NCBI RefSeq assembly: GCF_036240795.1 | Contig: NZ_CP108454.1 | Coordinates: 7,438,001-7,502,000 of the forward strand | Direction: 5' to 3' | Length of the DNA stretch: 64,000 nt | Source: Streptomyces sp. NBC_01268 | Lineage (GTDB): Bacteria; Actinomycetota; Actinomycetes; Streptomycetales; Streptomycetaceae | Shown here: positions 43,018 through 53,161 of the stretch, one piece after another | Layout: the number at the start of each line of letters is the position of its first letter | How positions within the stretch are numbered: the first letter of the stretch is position 1 | Notes under the pieces: generated by a model | What the model saw: only the letters and a program-made list of their open reading frames with translations | Told to the model about the DNA's origin: nothing | Database searches by the model: none | Made by a program: the position numbers and the translations under genes

Positions 43018-46000
43018 CCCGCGCGGACACGGACGCGGCCGCCGGGTCCGACCCGCCCGGGCGCGGCACGGGCGGCGGCCCCCTGCGGGTCCACGGGCCG
43101 GCGGCCGAGGTGCGCGTCGACGCCTCGCACGCGCGCGGCGTGCAGATCGGCGACGGCGGCGTCCAGACGAACCTCTTCCTCACGGCGGCGCCCGCCGCCC
43201 GCTCCGCCTACGCACACCAGGTACGGGCCATCGCCCCGCCCGAGCTCCTCGACCGGCAGCCGGAGCTCGCCGCGCTCGCGGCGTTCTGCACCGGCCCCGG
43301 CGACGGAGGGTACCTGTGGTGGCGGGCGCCCGCGTGGGCGGGCAAGTCCGCGCTGATGGCGTGGTTCGCCCTGCACCCGCCGCCCGGCGTCCGCGTGGTG
43401 CCCTTCTTCGTCACCGGCCGCTTCGCGGGCCACGGCGACCGGACCGGATTCACCGACGTCGTACTGGAGCAGCTGGCCGACCTGCTCGACCGGCCCCTTC
43501 CGGCGCACCTGTCCGAGGCCACCCGAGGGCCGCACCTGACCGGCCTCCTCGCGGACGCCGCGGCCCTGTGCCGGGACCGCGGCGAACGGCTCGTCCTCCT
43601 CGTCGACGGCCTCGACGAGGACCGCGGCGCGGTCGCCGGGCCGGACGTGCACAGCGTCGCCGCGCTGCTGCCGGTCCGGCCCCCGCACGGACTGCGGGTC
43701 GTCGTCGCGGGCCGACCGGACCCGCCGCTCCCCGCCGACGTGCCCGACGCCCACCCGCTGCGGAGCGCCGCCGTCGTCCGGGTCCTCGGCGCGTCGCCGC
43801 ACGCCCAGGTGGTACGCCGGGACGCCGAGCGGGAGCTCAGACGCCTGCTGCACGGCTCCCCGGCCGAGCAGGACCTGCTCGGTCTCGTCACCGCCTCCGG
43901 CGGCGGGCTGCGGGCGGCGGACCTCGCGGAGCTCACGGGCCTCGACCGGTGGCGGGTCGACGAGCAGCTGGAGGCGGCGACGGCCCGTACGTTCACCCGG
44001 CGCGGCGCCCCCGACGGGTACCTCCTGGCCCACGAGGAACTCCAGGCCGCGGCCGTACGGTTCCTGGAACCGCGGCTCGATGCGTACCGGGAGCGGCTCC
44101 GCGCCTGGGCGGACACCTACCGAGGGCGGGGCTGGCCGGCGGAGACCCCCGACTACCTGCTGCGGGGGTACGCGGCGATGCTCGCCGACGCCGGCCCGGC
44201 GACCGAGCTGTCCGCTTGCGCGACGGACCGCGCCCGCCACGCCCGGCTGCTGGCCCGCACCGGCGCGGACGCCGCCGCGCTCGCCGAGATCGGCGCCGCG
44301 CAGGACGCGGTCCTCGCCCAGGAGCCTGTGGACCTGCGCACCCTCGGGGTGCTGGCCGTCCACCACGGCCTGCTCTCCACCCGGAACCTGGCGCTGCCGA
44401 CGGCGCTGCCCGCCGTGTGGGCGGTGCTCGGCGACTTCCCCCGGGCCCGGGCCCTGGCGGGTTCGGTGCCGGAGGCCGGTGCCCGGGCCGGAGCGCTGAC
44501 CGACCTGGTGCGGCGGGCGGCCGACGCCGGGCAGGACGAGTCGGCCCTCCTGCTCGCGGAGCGCGTCCGGACGACGGTCCGGGGCGTCGAGAACGCCTAC
44601 CTGCGCGACCAGGCGCTGGTCCGACTCGCCACGGTGCTCGCCGGGGCCGGGCTCGTCGAGCGGGCGAAGGCGGTGGCCGACACCCTCACCGAAGCCGGCC
44701 TGCCCCACGCGGCCCTCCTCGGCATGGCGGAGGCCCTCGCCCGCACCGGACGGGACGCGCCGCTACGGGACCTCATCGAGGAACACGCGCGGCCCGAGCA
44801 GCGCGAGGCGGCGTGGCGACGGGTGGCGGAGGTCTGGGCCGACCGAGGGCGCATCGCGGACACGGAACGACTCGCCGCGTCCCTCACCACAAGGGCGCGG
44901 GCCTTCGCCTACGAATCCCTGGCCGGGGCGCAGGCGAGGGCGGGACAGTACGCGGCGGCCGAGGCGACGGCCGCCCTGGCGGGCGACGGGTTCGTCACGC
45001 AGCGGATCCTGAAGGGCCTGGCCCTCCACCTGGCCGGGGCCGGCAGCCACGCCCGCGCGGAGGCCCTCGTGGACCGGCTGACCGAACCGATGCTGCGGAT
45101 GCACGGCCTGGAGCAGCTGGCGGCGCTCGCCGCGGCCGGCCCGCCCGATCTCCACGCCTCCGCCGCCCGCCTCTGGGCCCGCGCCCGCGCGCTCGCCGAC
45201 GCGCAGCCGGACGCCGAGAACCGGGTACGGGCGTGGACCTCACTGGTACGGAACGCCGCCCCGGCGGCCGGCCCCGAGGAGGCACGCCGGCTCGCCGACC
45301 GGGCCGAGGCGCTGGCCCGCACGCTGAAGGGCCCCTACCGGGCGGCCCACGCCCTCAGCGCCCTGACGGAGGCACTCGTCCACGCGGGCGCGCACGACCG
45401 CGCCGAGGCCCTGCTGCGCACGCTCTCCGGATACAACGCGCAGGAGACGAGGCGGCGTTCGATCGCGGCGGCGGTCCGGCAAGGGGACCTCGCATGGGCG
45501 GAGGCGCTCGTCGGCCACGGGGACGGCGCGGGCGCACGGGACCACTCGCTGCGCGTCCTGGTGCGTGCGCTGCGCGAGCAAGGCCTGCGTGACCGCGCCA
45601 CGAGCGCCGCCCGCACCCTCCGCTCCCAGCCGCTCCGGGCGGAGGCGCTGGCCGAGCTGGCACTGGCGGCGGCCGAGGCGGGCGAACACCGCACGGCGGC
45701 CGAGCTGGCCGCCGAGGCGGAGCGGGACGCGAGGTCCGCGCGGGACGCGGAGGAGGAGGGCCGCTCGCTGGCCGCGCTGCTCCGGGGGCTCTCCGCCGGT
45801 CCTGGCGCAGTCGCCGACGTCGACGCGGATGCTGCTCCCGATGCCGGTCCGGGTGTTGTTCCCGACGTCGACGCGGGGGTTGTCGCCGACTCAGGTCCGG
45901 GTGTTGCCCTCGGCGTCGACGCGGGCGCGGGCGCTTCCGCCGACGTCGGTCCGGGTGCTGCCCTGGACGTCGGTCCGGGTGTTGCTCCGAGCAACGACCC

Positions 46001-47174
46001 CGGCGGCGTCTTCGGAGCCGCCTCCGGCGCTGTCCCCACCGGCGACCCCGGTGGTGCCCGCGGCGCCGGCTTCGGCGCCGGCCCCCGGGCCCCCCGCTCC
46101 CGCGTCCGCCTCCTGGCGGGCCGGACGGACGCCGTGGCCGCCCGGCTCGTCGAGGAACACCCGCGTGGCGAGGTGCTGGCCGAGTTGGTCGAGGCGCTCT
46201 ACCGGGCGGGGGAACACGGGGCAGTGACCCGGGCCCTGCGTGGGGCGCCGCCGGATACGCGGGCCACGGCGCTCACCGCCCTCGTCCGTGCGGCCGCACG
46301 CGCCGGGCGGCCACGGCACGTCGAGGTGTTCGCGGCCGCCGCCCTCGACGCGGCGCGTTCCGCGCGCGTGGAACCGGAGACGGCGCCCTACCTGGTGATC
46401 CGGATCGCCGCCGCGCTCGACCGGGCCGGGGCCGAGAGCCTGCTGGGAACGGTGACGGACCCCGTCGCCCACGTCAGGGGCTGGGCGGACCTCGTGGCGA
46501 GGGCCTCGTCCGTCGGCGGGGACCTGGCGTGGGCCGAGCGCCTCGCCGACCGGGCGGAGGCCGCCGTCGACGGCCTGCCGGGGGCCAACGCCCTGGACGA
46601 GGCGCTGCTGGGGCTGGCGGAGGCGCTCGCCGCGGCGGGCGCCCACGCCCGGGCCGAGGCGATCGCGCGCCCGCTGCTCCACCCGTACGCGAGGGACGTC
46701 GCCACGATCGTGCGCCTCCGCGCGGCCGCGGCCCGGCGGGACTGGGCGGAGCTCGACCGGCTCGCGGGCACGATGCGGTCGCGGAGCGGGACGCTGCGCA
46801 CGATGGCGTCCCTCGCGGCCGTCGCGGCGGGCGAGGGTGATGTCGCGGGGGTCCGCGAGTTCGTGCGGGTGGCGACGGTCGCCGGCGTGGGGCCGGAGGA
46901 GTGGGAAGGGCTGGTCGGCCCGGTCGTGGGCGCCCTGGCGGCCGCCGGGGAGGCCACGGCGGCCGAGGCCCTGGCCGAGGGCGTCCCGTTCCCCGGCGGC
47001 GGGACCCGGGTCCGGGTCGCCCTCGCCCGGGTCCTGGAACCGGACCGGGCCCGACCGCTGTTGGCGCGCGCCTTGCGCGAGGGCGACTGGCGCGAGGCGG
47101 CGGACGCCCTGGGCCTCCACCGGCCGGACGCCGTGGAGGCGATGACGGACGCCTACCTGGACGGCACGTCCTGA
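43014..47174 (+). CDS. NLR/STAND-type ATPase with N-terminal RHIM-like amyloid motif and long TPR-like repeat region
   Basis: 1386 residues from TTG 43014, which overlaps the effector stop and has no ribosome-binding site of its own, so translation is coupled. A flexible N-terminus carries GVQIGDGGVQTNLF (42-55). The NTPase region has a P-loop WRAPAWAGKSALM (first Gly replaced by Ala) and Walker B LVLLVDGLDED (193-203), the NACHT/STAND form. A winged-helix-like region follows (about 285-360). From about 400 to the end there are Ala-rich helical hairpins of TPR/SEL1-like type, interrupted by a low-complexity segment (about 929-1027). This is receptor architecture: signalling motif, switch, sensor. 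It probably detects an invader and nucleates the adjacent effector. The trigger is unknown. Confidence 0.85.
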   Translation: MTRADTDAAAGSDPPGRGTGGGPLRVHGPAAEVRVDASHARGVQIGDGGVQTNLFLTAAPAARSAYAHQVRAIAPPELLDRQPELAALAAFCTGPGDGGYLWWRAPAWAGKSALMAWFALHPPPGVRVVPFFVTGRFAGHGDRTGFTDVVLEQLADLLDRPLPAHLSEATRGPHLTGLLADAAALCRDRGERLVLLVDGLDEDRGAVAGPDVHSVAALLPVRPPHGLRVVVAGRPDPPLPADVPDAHPLRSAAVVRVLGASPHAQVVRRDAERELRRLLHGSPAEQDLLGLVTASGGGLRAADLAELTGLDRWRVDEQLEAATARTFTRRGAPDGYLLAHEELQAAAVRFLEPRLDAYRERLRAWADTYRGRGWPAETPDYLLRGYAAMLADAGPATELSACATDRARHARLLARTGADAAALAEIGAAQDAVLAQEPVDLRTLGVLAVHHGLLSTRNLALPTALPAVWAVLGDFPRARALAGSVPEAGARAGALTDLVRRAADAGQDESALLLAERVRTTVRGVENAYLRDQALVRLATVLAGAGLVERAKAVADTLTEAGLPHAALLGMAEALARTGRDAPLRDLIEEHARPEQREAAWRRVAEVWADRGRIADTERLAASLTTRARAFAYESLAGAQARAGQYAAAEATAALAGDGFVTQRILKGLALHLAGAGSHARAEALVDRLTEPMLRMHGLEQLAALAAAGPPDLHASAARLWARARALADAQPDAENRVRAWTSLVRNAAPAAGPEEARRLADRAEALARTLKGPYRAAHALSALTEALVHAGAHDRAEALLRTLSGYNAQETRRRSIAAAVRQGDLAWAEALVGHGDGAGARDHSLRVLVRALREQGLRDRATSAARTLRSQPLRAEALAELALAAAEAGEHRTAAELAAEAERDARSARDAEEEGRSLAALLRGLSAGPGAVADVDADAAPDAGPGVVPDVDAGVVADSGPGVALGVDAGAGASADVGPGAALDVGPGVAPSNDPGGVFGAASGAVPTGDPGGARGAGFGAGPRAPRSRVRLLAGRTDAVAARLVEEHPRGEVLAELVEALYRAGEHGAVTRALRGAPPDTRATALTALVRAAARAGRPRHVEVFAAAALDAARSARVEPETAPYLVIRIAAALDRAGAESLLGTVTDPVAHVRGWADLVARASSVGGDLAWAERLADRAEAAVDGLPGANALDEALLGLAEALAAAGAHARAEAIARPLLHPYARDVATIVRLRAAAARRDWAELDRLAGTMRSRSGTLRTMASLAAVAAGEGDVAGVREFVRVATVAGVGPEEWEGLVGPVVGALAAAGEATAAEALAEGVPFPGGGTRVRVALARVLEPDRARPLLARALREGDWREAADALGLHRPDAVEAMTDAYLDGTS
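45800..46095 (+). repeat. Degenerate in-frame repeats inside the NLR sensor region
   Basis: About 300 bp of imperfect repeats encode recurring DVDAG, DVGPG, GPGV and similar units. The composition (Gly, Ala, Asp, Val, Pro) is quite unlike the Arg/Glu-rich helices on either side. It is probably a disordered, length-variable linker. Confidence 0.7.
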
Positions 47175-47188
47175 GAGCGGCCCCCGGA

Positions 47189-48601
47189 TCAGCGGGCGGG
47201 TGCCGCGGCCGCCGTCGACTCGTCGCCCGGGACCCAGTTGCCGTGCAGTCCGAGCGGGACCCGGACCGGCAGGTGGATCCGGGCCAGGGGCTCTCCGGTG
47301 AAGTCCTGGGCGGACAGGATCACCAGGTCGCTCGCGCCCCGCTCGGGGGAGAAGACGTAGGCCATGACGTAGCCGTCGTCCTCCGCCGACGGTGACTCCG
47401 CCGGGACGAAGACCCCCTCCCCGACGGTCCCGTCCCGCCCGAACTCGTGCGCCTGTGTGGTCCCCTGGAGCAGGTCGTGCTTGAGCAGGGCGTTGCTGAA
47501 GCCCTCCTCGGGACGGGCGTCCTCCGGGCCGGCGGGCGCCGCGTACAGCTCGACGGCGGCGGTGTAGCCGAAGCGGTGGGGGCGACCCGTGCGCCGGGAG
47601 TCGACGCGCGGGAACTCCTGGACCCGGTCGTCCAGCCGGTCCTCCCGCACGCGGCCGGTGGTGAGGTCGATCGTCCAGCGGTCCAGCGTGGGCCGGCTCG
47701 CCCCGACGTCCCGGATGTCGAAGCCCTCCCCGTGCCGTACGACGTCCACGACGATCTCCGGGCCGCCCGCGCCGACCCGCTCGTACGCGTTGAGGGTGTG
47801 CCCCACCAGTCCGGGCGCGAGGTCGGACCAGCGCACCGGCCCGCCCTCGCGCGGCATGACGCCCACCCGCGCCCCGCGCCGCTCGTCCCAGGCGAACGGG
47901 ACCCCGGTCGCCAGGTGGGCCGGGCTGAAGACCACGGGCGAGTCGAAGATCAGGACGTGATGCTCGGTGAGCGCGAAGTCGTGCATGTACGGATTGCCGG
48001 GCACCCGCACGGTCGTCGTGCGCCGCACCGCGCCCGTGGCGTCCATCACGATGTGCTGGACGTCGTCGGAGCCGTACAGGAAGGCGAGCGCGTGCAGTTC
48101 GCCGGTGTGCGGGTCGTGGACGCAGTGGGCGTTCGCGCTGTACCCCTGCGGGGTCGCCCCCAGGGCGCACGGGCCCACCGTCTCCAGCTCGTAGTCGAGC
48201 TCGTACGGACGGATGCCGCCTTCGAGGAGCGCGAAGGTGCGCCCGGCCAGGCCCGCGACCTGCACGTTCGGCGAGATGTCCAGGCGCTCGTCGACCGGCG
48301 TGCCACGGCGGCGCTCGCCGAGCCGGTCGGCGACGGCACCCGAACGGACCCAGCGGTTGCGGTACCACTCCGCGCGCCCGCCCCTGATCCGCACGCCGTG
48401 GACCATGCCCGCACCGAGGGTCCACAGGTGCGCGGCGGGGTCCTCGACGCCCAGCGGGTTGGGGCCGTTGCGTAAGTAGCGGCCGTCGAGGTGGGCCGGG
48501 AGCCGTCCCGTGACGGGCAGGTCGTGGGCGGTGACCTCCTCGGTGACGGGGGCGAAGCGCCCGGAGAGGTAGCGGTTGCGCTGACGTCGTTCGATGGTCA
48601 C
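47189..48601 (-). CDS. Carotenoid oxygenase (retinal pigment epithelial membrane protein family)
   Basis: 470 residues from GTG 48601, which overlaps the TetR stop (GTGA). The start region GRFAPVTEEVTAHDLPVTGRLPAHLDGRYLRNGPNP is the family N-terminus. The four iron-binding His regions are present: NAHCVHDPHTGELHAL, YMHDFALTEHH, GHTLNAYERVG and the C-terminal LGLHGNW. It should cleave a carotenoid or related polyene double bond oxidatively with Fe(II) and oxygen. A TTA codon at 48473-48475 (codon 43) makes it bldA-dependent. No carotenoid synthesis genes lie nearby. It is co-transcribed with the upstream TetR gene and convergent with the NLR gene. Confidence 0.92.
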   Translation of the reverse strand: MTIERRQRNRYLSGRFAPVTEEVTAHDLPVTGRLPAHLDGRYLRNGPNPLGVEDPAAHLWTLGAGMVHGVRIRGGRAEWYRNRWVRSGAVADRLGERRRGTPVDERLDISPNVQVAGLAGRTFALLEGGIRPYELDYELETVGPCALGATPQGYSANAHCVHDPHTGELHALAFLYGSDDVQHIVMDATGAVRRTTTVRVPGNPYMHDFALTEHHVLIFDSPVVFSPAHLATGVPFAWDERRGARVGVMPREGGPVRWSDLAPGLVGHTLNAYERVGAGGPEIVVDVVRHGEGFDIRDVGASRPTLDRWTIDLTTGRVREDRLDDRVQEFPRVDSRRTGRPHRFGYTAAVELYAAPAGPEDARPEEGFSNALLKHDLLQGTTQAHEFGRDGTVGEGVFVPAESPSAEDDGYVMAYVFSPERGASDLVILSAQDFTGEPLARIHLPVRVPLGLHGNWVPGDESTAAAAPAR

Positions 48602-49344
48602 GCGGGCCGTCCTTCGCCGTCGGCGGACGTACGGGGGAGGGGCTCGGCCGCGGAGGCGGCAGGGGGCCGGGTCCGGGCGTCGGGCGCCGCCGGGGGCTCG
48701 GCCCCGGCAGGGGAACCCGGCTCGGTCCCGGCTCCCGGCACCCCGGAGAGGAAGGCCCGGCCCACCGCCGCCATCAGGGCGTCGTAGCGGGGGCCGGCCT
48801 CCTCCGGGGTGAAGTGGCCGCCGATCTCCAGGCTCACCGCGCCGTGCGAGGCGGCCCAGAGCAGCTTCGACAGCTCCCGGGCGTCGCCGGGTCGGAAGAC
48901 CCCGGCCGCCATGCAGGCGCCGACGGCGGCGGCGGAGGTCTCGAAGGCGCCCTCGGCGACGGAGAGGGCCTCCGGGCTCGGGTGGAAGTCCGGTACCGGC
49001 TGCTCGAACATCACCCGGTAGTAGGCCGGCTCGGCCAGGGCGTGCGCCCGGTAGGCCTGCCCGAGCCGGGTGAGGTGGGCCAGTGGGTCGCCGTCCCGGG
49101 GCACCGCCTCCTGCGCGCGGCGCAGGCGGGCGAAGCCCTCGCGGTAGAGGGCGTCGATCAGTCCCTCCTTCCCGCCGAACATGGTGTAGAGGACCTTGGT
49201 CGACGCGCCGATGTCGGCGGCGATCCGCCGCATCGTCAGCGCGGCGGGCCCTTCCGAGACGAGCAGATCGATGGAGCGGTCGAGGATCGTGGTGCGCACG
49301 GCGTCCTGGCCGGCGCGCTGGGCATCCTGATACGGCGTGCTCAT
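48598..49344 (-). CDS. TetR-family regulator of the carotenoid oxygenase unit
   Basis: 248 residues from ATG 49344; a GTG at 49353 would add three residues and a TTA codon. The DNA-binding domain is clear (DLLVSEGPAALTMRRIAADIGASTKVLYTMFGGKEGLIDALY). The C-terminal part is WHG-like (PAYYRVMFEQPVPDFHP) and ends in a long Pro/Ala-rich disordered tail. The gene starts inside a cluster of GGTAAC/GTTACC palindromes and overlaps the oxygenase gene, so it is almost certainly an autorepressor controlling the oxygenase. Confidence 0.92.
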   Translation of the reverse strand: MSTPYQDAQRAGQDAVRTTILDRSIDLLVSEGPAALTMRRIAADIGASTKVLYTMFGGKEGLIDALYREGFARLRRAQEAVPRDGDPLAHLTRLGQAYRAHALAEPAYYRVMFEQPVPDFHPSPEALSVAEGAFETSAAAVGACMAAGVFRPGDARELSKLLWAASHGAVSLEIGGHFTPEEAGPRYDALMAAVGRAFLSGVPGAGTEPGSPAGAEPPAAPDARTRPPAASAAEPLPRTSADGEGRPA

Positions 49345-49364
49345 GGGTAACACTGTATTGGATG

Positions 49365-49402
49365 GGTAACGCTGTTACCAGACTCGGGGTAACGCTGTTA
49401 CC
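49365..49402. promoter_or_regulatory. Double TetR operator, two copies of GGTAACGCTGTTACC
   Basis: Exact palindromes with GGTAAC and GTTACC arms lie at 49365-49379 and 49388-49402, 23 bp centre to centre. A half site GGGTAACACTG follows at 49345-49355 next to the start codon. The spacing of about two helical turns suggests cooperative binding on one DNA face. Confidence 0.85.
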
Positions 49403-49492
49403 GGGCGATGTCGGGGTGTCGATCCGGACTCCTCGGCTCCGGAGTTGTCCACAGGTTGCGGCGGCTCGGCCAAGGGTGTCCGTCCGGGCGGC

Positions 49493-49498
49493 TAGGCT
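49493..49498 (+). promoter_or_regulatory. -10 element of a probable leaderless recQ promoter
   Basis: TAGGCT ends six bases before the recQ ATG, so transcription should begin at about the A of ATG. No ribosome-binding site is present. Confidence 0.5.
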
Positions 49499-49504
49499 TT
49501 TCGA

Positions 49505-51550
<2,046 letters not shown>

Positions 51551-51616
51551 GCGACCGGCCGGGGGCCGGCCGAGGGGCATGGGCGCGGGGCCGGGTCAGG
51601 CCGCCCGGCCGGGACG

Positions 51617-51633
51617 GGGCCGCCGAGCGGCCC
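51617..51633. terminator. Hairpin between convergent recQ and SRPBCC genes
   Basis: Arms GGGCCGC and GCGGCCC with a CGA loop, in a convergent gap of about 100 bp. A shorter hairpin lies at 51555-51569. Confidence 0.45.
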
Positions 51634-51650
51634 TCACACCCCCGGACGCG

Positions 51651-52133
51651 TCACAGGGCCGCGGTCCTCGCGATCGCGGCCAGGGTGGCGCGCATCCCCG
51701 CCCGGTTGAGGGCGATCCGGCGGGCCGGGTGGGTGCCGGCGAAGACCGTGCCGAGAAGGTCGGCGACCTTGCCCCGGGGCCCGCCGGACCGCAGGTCCTG
51801 CCAGAACTCGGTGACGCGGGTGCCCGTGCCCTGCGCTTCGAAGCGGTAGCCCCAGCGGGCGATCGGCAGCCCGAAGACGCCGACGTCGAAGGTGAACGCG
51901 CGGTCCTGCCGCGCCTCGACCACCCGGCCCAGCGTGAACCAGACGAACGGACCGCGCCGGTTGAATCCCACGAAACGCGTCCCGGACCGCGCCGGCGTCC
52001 CCGACAGCACCCACACGGAGCGGCACTCCGGACTCCAACGCCCCATGTTCCGCAGATCCGACACGAGCCGGTAGACGGTCGCCGGCGGCGCCTCGATCAC
52101 CGTGCTCTCTTCCAGGCTCCGCTGCCGTTCCAT
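51651..52133 (-). CDS. SRPBCC-family (START/Bet v1-like) protein
   Basis: 160 residues from ATG. The polyketide-cyclase/SRPBCC pattern is plain: VIEAPPATVYRLVSDLRNMGRWSPE at the N-terminus, GTRFVGFNRRG and WGYRFEAQGTGTRVTEFW in the strands, and a C-terminal helix. Such proteins bind a hydrophobic ligand in a cavity. Some cyclise polyketides; most in isolation are of unknown function. There is no polyketide synthase here. It is convergent with recQ, and the VOC gene lies about 100 bp upstream on the same strand. Confidence 0.82.
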   Translation of the reverse strand: MERQRSLEESTVIEAPPATVYRLVSDLRNMGRWSPECRSVWVLSGTPARSGTRFVGFNRRGPFVWFTLGRVVEARQDRAFTFDVGVFGLPIARWGYRFEAQGTGTRVTEFWQDLRSGGPRGKVADLLGTVFAGTHPARRIALNRAGMRATLAAIARTAAL

Positions 52134-52230
52134 CGCCCTCACCCCTCGTCGCCGGAGACTCCGGGGCGGCGGCCCCGCCCCTACTCGTCGGTACGGTAGC
52201 GGGTCGGGGCGCTGCCCGGGGCGGGCGGGC

Positions 52231-53055
52231 TCAGCCCGCTTCGGGTGCCAGGACGACGAAGTCCGCGTTCGCCGGGTCGAGACAGACGGCCAGCCTGCCC
52301 ACGCCCGGCATGTCGGCCGGCCCCATCTGCACGGAACCGCCGTTCCCGGTGACCTGGGCGACCGTGGCGTCGCAGTCCGCCACGGCGAACACCGGGTGCC
52401 AGTACGGGCGTCCGCCCGTGAGGGCGAGCTGGTCCGAGGGCAGCTGGAGGAGGCCGCCGTGCATGCGTTCCGCGGGGAGCCCGGCGGGCGTGATGAGGGT
52501 GTACGTGCCCTCGCCGCCCGGCATCTCCATGTCGCTGTACCACCAGCCGAGGACGGAGCCGTAGAACTCCCGGGCCGCGGCGGCGTCACTGGTGTACAGC
52601 TCGGTCCAGGACAGCGAGCCCGGCTCGTCCACGAGGTCGACGCCCTTGTTCGTGCCCGGCTGCCAGACGGCGAACTGGCCTCCCAGGGGGTCGCTGTACT
52701 GCGCCATCCGGCCCCACTCGTCGAGGTCCATCGGGGGCACCCGGACCGTGCCGCCGGCCTTCTCGACCGCCTGGGTCGTGGCATCGGCGTCGGCGACGCT
52801 GTAGTAGATCATCCACGCCGAGCGGGCGCCCTTCTCGGTCAGCTTGCCGAGCCCGGCGACGATCTTGCCGTCCTTCCGGAACATGCCGCCCTCGAAGTCC
52901 TCGGCCTCCGCGGAACCCCCGGCGTCCTCGGCGCCGCCCATGGCCTCGTAGTCCCAGCCGAACACGGTCCGGTAGAAGGCCGCGGCGGCCGGGACGTCGG
53001 GGGTGCCCAGGTCGAGCCAGCAGGGGGAGCCGGGGGAGAAGTCGGTGGTGATCAC
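52231..53055 (-). CDS. Two-domain VOC-family (glyoxalase/bleomycin-resistance-like) protein
   Basis: 274 residues from GTG 53055 with AAGGGA eight bases upstream. Two VOC modules are visible: CWLDLGTPDVPAAAAFYRTVFGWDYE (about 12-125) and LSWTELYTSDAAAAREFYGSVLGWWYSD (about 140-260), each ending in a GGxFAVWQP- or ANADFVVLAP-like strand. This layout is like the CFP-30/hydroxylase-type VOC proteins common in actinomycetes. Metal or substrate is not predictable. It may be a detoxification or binding protein. Confidence 0.85.
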   Translation of the reverse strand: MITTDFSPGSPCWLDLGTPDVPAAAAFYRTVFGWDYEAMGGAEDAGGSAEAEDFEGGMFRKDGKIVAGLGKLTEKGARSAWMIYYSVADADATTQAVEKAGGTVRVPPMDLDEWGRMAQYSDPLGGQFAVWQPGTNKGVDLVDEPGSLSWTELYTSDAAAAREFYGSVLGWWYSDMEMPGGEGTYTLITPAGLPAERMHGGLLQLPSDQLALTGGRPYWHPVFAVADCDATVAQVTGNGGSVQMGPADMPGVGRLAVCLDPANADFVVLAPEAG

Positions 53056-53161
53056 GGGGTGTTCCCTTCGCAGGTGCGGTGCCCCCCAGGGCCCCAGCCT
53101 GGCACCCCGGACGGGCACGCGCCCTGCAGGCGGCGGCGCGTGTCGCCCGGGGTGCGCGCCG

